From Bacteroidales bacterium UBA3824 (GTDB taxonomy: Bacteria; Bacteroidota; Bacteroidia; Bacteroidales; UBA3824), in assembly GCA_002393195.1 (NCBI GenBank), contig DGIK01000187.1:12107-22070 (forward strand): 9,964 nucleotides of DNA. The letters run 5' to 3'. The notes under the pieces are model-generated. The model was not told the origin of the DNA and did no database searches. It saw only the letters and a program-made list of their open reading frames with translations. Positions within the stretch are counted from its first letter, which is position 1, and each line of letters starts with the position of its first letter. The position numbers and the translations under genes were made by a program. Of the stretch, positions 7,214 through 9,964 are shown piece by piece.

Positions 7214-7274
7214 AATTCTCAAAAATTTAAAGTTGTTGTTAAAAAAATAAAGTTGTCTGTGTGCTAATTTTTCA

Positions 7275-7317
7275 ATTTGCAATACAAATATACAAATAAT
7301 ATTTGTATTTTGCAAAT
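7275..7317. promoter_or_regulatory. Large dyad covering the caspase promoter, operator candidate
   Basis: AATACAAATA (7281-7290) and TATTTGTATT (7300-7309) are perfect inverted repeats. Outside them ATTTGC (7275-7280) pairs with GCAAAT (7312-7317), with a two-base offset on the right. The dyad therefore has 16-base arms and encloses both promoter boxes. A repressor bound here would block RNA polymerase. AT-rich DNA makes chance dyads more likely, so the operator role is inferred. Confidence 0.4.
7285..7316 (-). promoter_or_regulatory. Bacteroidota-type promoter of the caspase gene
   Basis: On the minus strand the -7 box TATATTTG (complement of 7285-7292) matches TAnnTTTG exactly and the -33 box TTTG (complement of 7313-7316) lies exactly 20 bases upstream. 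Transcription should start near 7278-7281, giving a leader of about 65 bases before the ATG at 7213. Confidence 0.65.
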
Positions 7318-7384
7318 AATTCGTTACAAATTTTGCATTTTTCTATATATATAGTGTGCTTTTGTAAAATATACGTTACTTTTT

Positions 7385-7552
7385 ATGGTAAAAAAATATC
7401 ACTTGCTTGAAAGTAAACTTTACAAAAAATTGGCTCTGTGGCACGTCTGTTGGGTGATTTTTGACGGCGATTTTGTGTGCGACCAAATAATGAGGTTCAT
7501 ATCGTTAAAAGATGTTAATTTTGTGGCAAAAACGCCAAAAACATCAAAATAA
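7385..7552 (+). CDS. Doubtful small open frame, 55 residues
   Basis: The frame runs from ATG (7385) to TAA (7550-7552) and would encode a basic 55-residue peptide beginning MVKKYHLLESKLYKK, with a central hydrophobic and aromatic stretch containing WHVCWVIF. It lies in a locally GC-richer patch of an otherwise AT-rich intergenic region. There is no convincing promoter upstream, no family resemblance that I recognise, and no terminator after it. It may be a chance frame or a decayed gene. Confidence 0.15.
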   Translation: MVKKYHLLESKLYKKLALWHVCWVIFDGDFVCDQIMRFISLKDVNFVAKTPKTSK

Positions 7553-7588
7553 AATCCTTTTAAATGCGGCTGTTTCGAGAAAAATTGC

Positions 7589-7596
7589 TAATTTTG
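7589..7596 (+). promoter_or_regulatory. -7 box of the gyrA promoter
   Basis: TAATTTTG matches TAnnTTTG exactly, 38 bases before the gyrA ATG, which would give a leader of about 30 bases. No TTTG or TTG is found 19-21 bases upstream, so the -33 element is degenerate or the promoter relies on another feature. Confidence 0.45.
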
Positions 7597-7633
7597 CACA
7601 CTAAGTACATAGACAGTAAATCAACCTTAAATT

Positions 7634-9964
7634 ATGTCAGAAGATACAAACGAAAACGAAAGAATCGTTAAAGTAAACATAGACAAAGAGATGCGAAATG
7701 CCTACATCGACTATTCGATGTCGGTAATCGTTTCGAGGGCGTTGCCGGACGTGCGCGACGGCCTCAAACCAGTGCATCGCCGCGTGCTTTTCGGCATGAA
7801 TGAGATGGGTCTATTCAACAACAAGCCCACCAAAAAGTCGGCGCGTATTGTCGGTGAGGTCATGGGTAAATTTCACCCGCACGGCGACAGCTCTGTATAT
7901 CTCACAATGGTGCGCCTTGCACAAGATTGGGTGATGCGCTACCCTCTCGTGGATGGTCAGGGTAACTTTGGCTCCGTGGACGGCGACCCGCCCGCTGCAA
8001 TGCGTTATACCGAGGCAAGGCTCAAAAAAATAGCCGAGGACACCCTCATCGACTTGGACAAGGACGCTGTGGATTTCGTGCCAAATTTCGACGAATCGCT
8101 CAAAGAACCCACGGTATTGCCCACCAGGATTCCGATGTTGCTGGTGAACGGTGCGTCAGGTATCGCCGTCGGTATGGCTACCAACATGGCGCCGCACAAT
8201 CTCGCGGATTCTATCGATGCCATTGTTGCTTACATAGACAACAACGACATCTCCATCGAAGAACTCATCAAAGTAATCAAGGCTCCCGATTTTCCGTCGG
8301 GTGGCATTATCTATGGTTATCAAGGAGTTAAGGACGCTTATATGACGGGACGCGGCAGGATTGTGTTGCGCTCCAAATACCATGTAGAGACCACCGCTTC
8401 GGGCAAGCCGCAGATAATCTTCGACGAAATTCCGTATATGGTCAATAAGGCGTTGGAAATCAAGCATATATCCGACCTCGCCAACGAGAAGAAGATTGAG
8501 GACATCGTTCACGCCAACGACGAATCTGACCGCAAGGGTATGCGCGTTGTAGTAACGCTCAAACAAGGTGCGATTGCCAACGTGGTAGTCAATAAGTTGT
8601 TTAAGCTCACACAATTCCAGACCACCTTCAATGTCAACAACATCGCCCTCGTGAAAGGTCGCCCGAAGTTGTTGAACCTCAAAGAGTTGATAGAATGTTT
8701 TGTGGAGCATAGACTTGATGTTGTAGTCCGTCGTTCGCGTTATGAACTCGAGCAGGCACAGAAGAAGGCCCACATCTTGCAAGGCTTGTTGATAGCTCTC
8801 GACCATCTCGACGAGGTAATCGCACTCATCAGGGCATCTGCAAATCCTGACGTAGCCCGCACTGGATTGATGGAGAAGTTTGGACTTTCTGACGCTCAGG
8901 CACGCGCAATTCTTGAAATGAGGTTGCAGAAGCTCACCGGACTCGAACGCGAGAAAATCAAGAATGAGTACGATGAAATAATGAAGTACATCGATTATCT
9001 CAACGCAATCCTCGCAAGCCGTGAAAAACAGATGGGCGTTGTTAAAGACGAACTTCTCGAAATTCGTGAAAAATATTATGACGACCGCAGGACTTCCATC
9101 GAGTATGCTGCCTCCGAGGACTTCAATCCCGAAGATTTCTACGCCGACGATGATGTTGTAATCACAATCTCAAAACTCGGCTACATCAAGAGAACATTGC
9201 TCTCCGAATTTAAGACGCAGCACCGTGGCGGCAAGGGCTCCAAGGGCAGCACAACACGTGACGAAGACTTCATTTGCCACATGTTTAGCGCAACGTGCCA
9301 CAATACAATGCTATTTTTCACCAAGAAAGGCAAGTGCCTGTGGCTCAAGGTTTATGAGATACCAGAAGGAAACAAAACTTCAAAGGGTCGCGCCATCCAA
9401 AACGTGCTCAATATCGAGAGCGACGATTCGGTAATGGCATACATCAACGTAAAGACCCTCACCGACCCCGAGTACGTCAACAACCATTATATTATAATGT
9501 GTACCAAAAACGGCGTCATCAAAAAGACCCCGCTCAGCGAATACTCGCGTCCGCGTACCAACGGCATCATCGCCATCAACATCCGCGAGGGCGACGAACT
9601 CCTTGCCGCCAACCTTACAAACGGCAACAACGACATTGTACTCGCCGTGAAGGGAGGCAAGGCTGTAAGGTTCAATGAGACTGATGCACGTCCTGTGGGC
9701 AGAAATGCTTCGGGCGTCAAGGGCATTACAGTGCCAGAAGGCGACGAGGTGGTTGGCATGGTGGTTGCAGACGTCAACAATCAAGAAGAAAACATCCTTG
9801 TGGTATCGGAGAATGGCTACGGCAAACGCTCTCTGCTCGAAGACTATCGCGTAACGTCTCGTGGCGGCAAGGGTGTGAAGACCATCAACATCACCGACAA
9901 GACTGGTCAGTTGATAGCCATCGACAAGGTAACGGCGGAAGACGACCTGATGATTATCAACAAG
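7634..9964 (+). CDS. gyrA: DNA gyrase subunit A, C-terminus beyond the window
   Basis: The breakage-reunion subunit of DNA gyrase, which with GyrB introduces negative supercoils using ATP. The window holds 777 codons without a stop; the family is usually about 830-880 residues, so only the end is missing. Residues 1-480 are the winged-helix, tower and coiled-coil core: [17 protein letters not shown] (34-50), the quinolone region [10 protein letters not shown] (81-90), [12 protein letters not shown] (107-118), the catalytic Tyr125 in AMRYTEARL, and [12 protein letters not shown]. From about 510 the beta-pinwheel DNA-wrapping domain begins; its GyrA-box QHRGGKG (529-535) separates it from ParC, which lacks a proper box. 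Leu90 occupies the place of E. coli Asp87, whereas Ser86 matches Ser83. The ATG at 7634 has an A-rich leader and a -7 box at a suitable distance. Confidence 0.97.
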   Translation, partial: MSEDTNENERIVKVNIDKEMRNAYIDYSMSVIVSRALPDVRDGLKPVHRRVLFGMNEMGLFNNKPTKKSARIVGEVMGKFHPHGDSSVYLTMVRLAQDWVMRYPLVDGQGNFGSVDGDPPAAMRYTEARLKKIAEDTLIDLDKDAVDFVPNFDESLKEPTVLPTRIPMLLVNGASGIAVGMATNMAPHNLADSIDAIVAYIDNNDISIEELIKVIKAPDFPSGGIIYGYQGVKDAYMTGRGRIVLRSKYHVETTASGKPQIIFDEIPYMVNKALEIKHISDLANEKKIEDIVHANDESDRKGMRVVVTLKQGAIANVVVNKLFKLTQFQTTFNVNNIALVKGRPKLLNLKELIECFVEHRLDVVVRRSRYELEQAQKKAHILQGLLIALDHLDEVIALIRASANPDVARTGLMEKFGLSDAQARAILEMRLQKLTGLEREKIKNEYDEIMKYIDYLNAILASREKQMGVVKDELLEIREKYYDDRRTSIEYAASEDFNPEDFYADDDVVITISKLGYIKRTLLSEFKTQHRGGKGSKGSTTRDEDFICHMFSATCHNTMLFFTKKGKCLWLKVYEIPEGNKTSKGRAIQNVLNIESDDSVMAYINVKTLTDPEYVNNHYIIMCTKNGVIKKTPLSEYSRPRTNGIIAINIREGDELLAANLTNGNNDIVLAVKGGKAVRFNETDARPVGRNASGVKGITVPEGDEVVGMVVADVNNQEENILVVSENGYGKRSLLEDYRVTSRGGKGVKTINITDKTGQLIAIDKVTAEDDLMIINK

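Larger units (their letters stand above)
7214..7633. other. 420-base divergent intergenic region between the caspase gene and gyrA
   Basis: The left third (7214-7380) is very AT-rich and holds the caspase leader, its promoter and a large dyad, plus TATATATATA-like sequence near 7344-7353. The middle (about 7385-7552) has a more GC-balanced patch, with one 55-codon open frame listed separately. A TAATTTTG match to the -7 consensus occurs at 7516-7523 without a -33 partner. The right end holds the gyrA -7 box. No tRNA, rRNA or recognisable riboswitch is visible. Confidence 0.6.

Noticed and set aside
5834..7267. 477-codon plus-strand open frame opposite the caspase gene
   Set aside because: It is the antisense of a gene with complete catalytic motifs, promoter and terminator. 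Its translation is a low-complexity mix rich in Val, Leu, Gly and His without domain signals, so it is a codon-bias shadow.
8156..8806. 216-codon minus-strand open frame within gyrA
   Set aside because: It lies fully opposite conserved gyrA core sequence, with no promoter or recognisable family.

Overview
The window looks like chromosomal DNA from a member of the Bacteroidota, most likely a Bacteroidales-type anaerobe. Evidence: three of the four recognisable promoters contain an exact or near-exact Bacteroidota sigma-ABfr-type -7 box (TAnnTTTG), two of them with a TTTG -33 box exactly 20 bases upstream. Start codons are preceded by A-rich sequence rather than a Shine-Dalgarno site. The large ABC protein has the architecture I associate with this phylum. 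Genus cannot be told from the sequence alone.

Layout, left to right. (a) 1-3192, minus strand: an operon encoding a large ABCG-like ABC protein (ATPase and permease in one chain), followed with a 4-base ATGA overlap by a membrane-anchored protein that runs off the left edge. (b) 3193-3365: a divergent promoter region. (c) 3366-5694, plus strand: sucD (succinyl-CoA ligase alpha, without an adjacent sucC), a strong terminator, a tetrameric-type cytidine deaminase, a 174-base spacer holding an AT-rich palindrome and a G-rich direct repeat, and a YggS/PLPBP-family PLP-binding protein. (d) 5798-7213, minus strand: a caspase-like (peptidase C14) protein with one membrane span and a TPR-like C-terminal part, convergent with yggS and ended by a clear terminator. 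(e) 7214-7633: a 420-base divergent intergenic region with a well-formed caspase promoter embedded in a large dyad, and a -7 box for gyrA. (f) 7634-9964, plus strand: gyrA, cut by the right edge.

Most genes are housekeeping and there is no sign of a phage, transposon, CRISPR array, tRNA or rRNA. The least ordinary gene is the membrane-anchored caspase. Its predicted topology puts the protease in the cytoplasm and a TPR-like region in the periplasm, and its promoter lies inside a dyad that could be an operator. I see no neighbouring partner genes that would make it part of a recognised defence cassette, so a new system is only a hypothesis here. Two of the longest open frames start upstream of, or on top of, their own promoters, so I shortened them (ABC to 3192, caspase to 7213).
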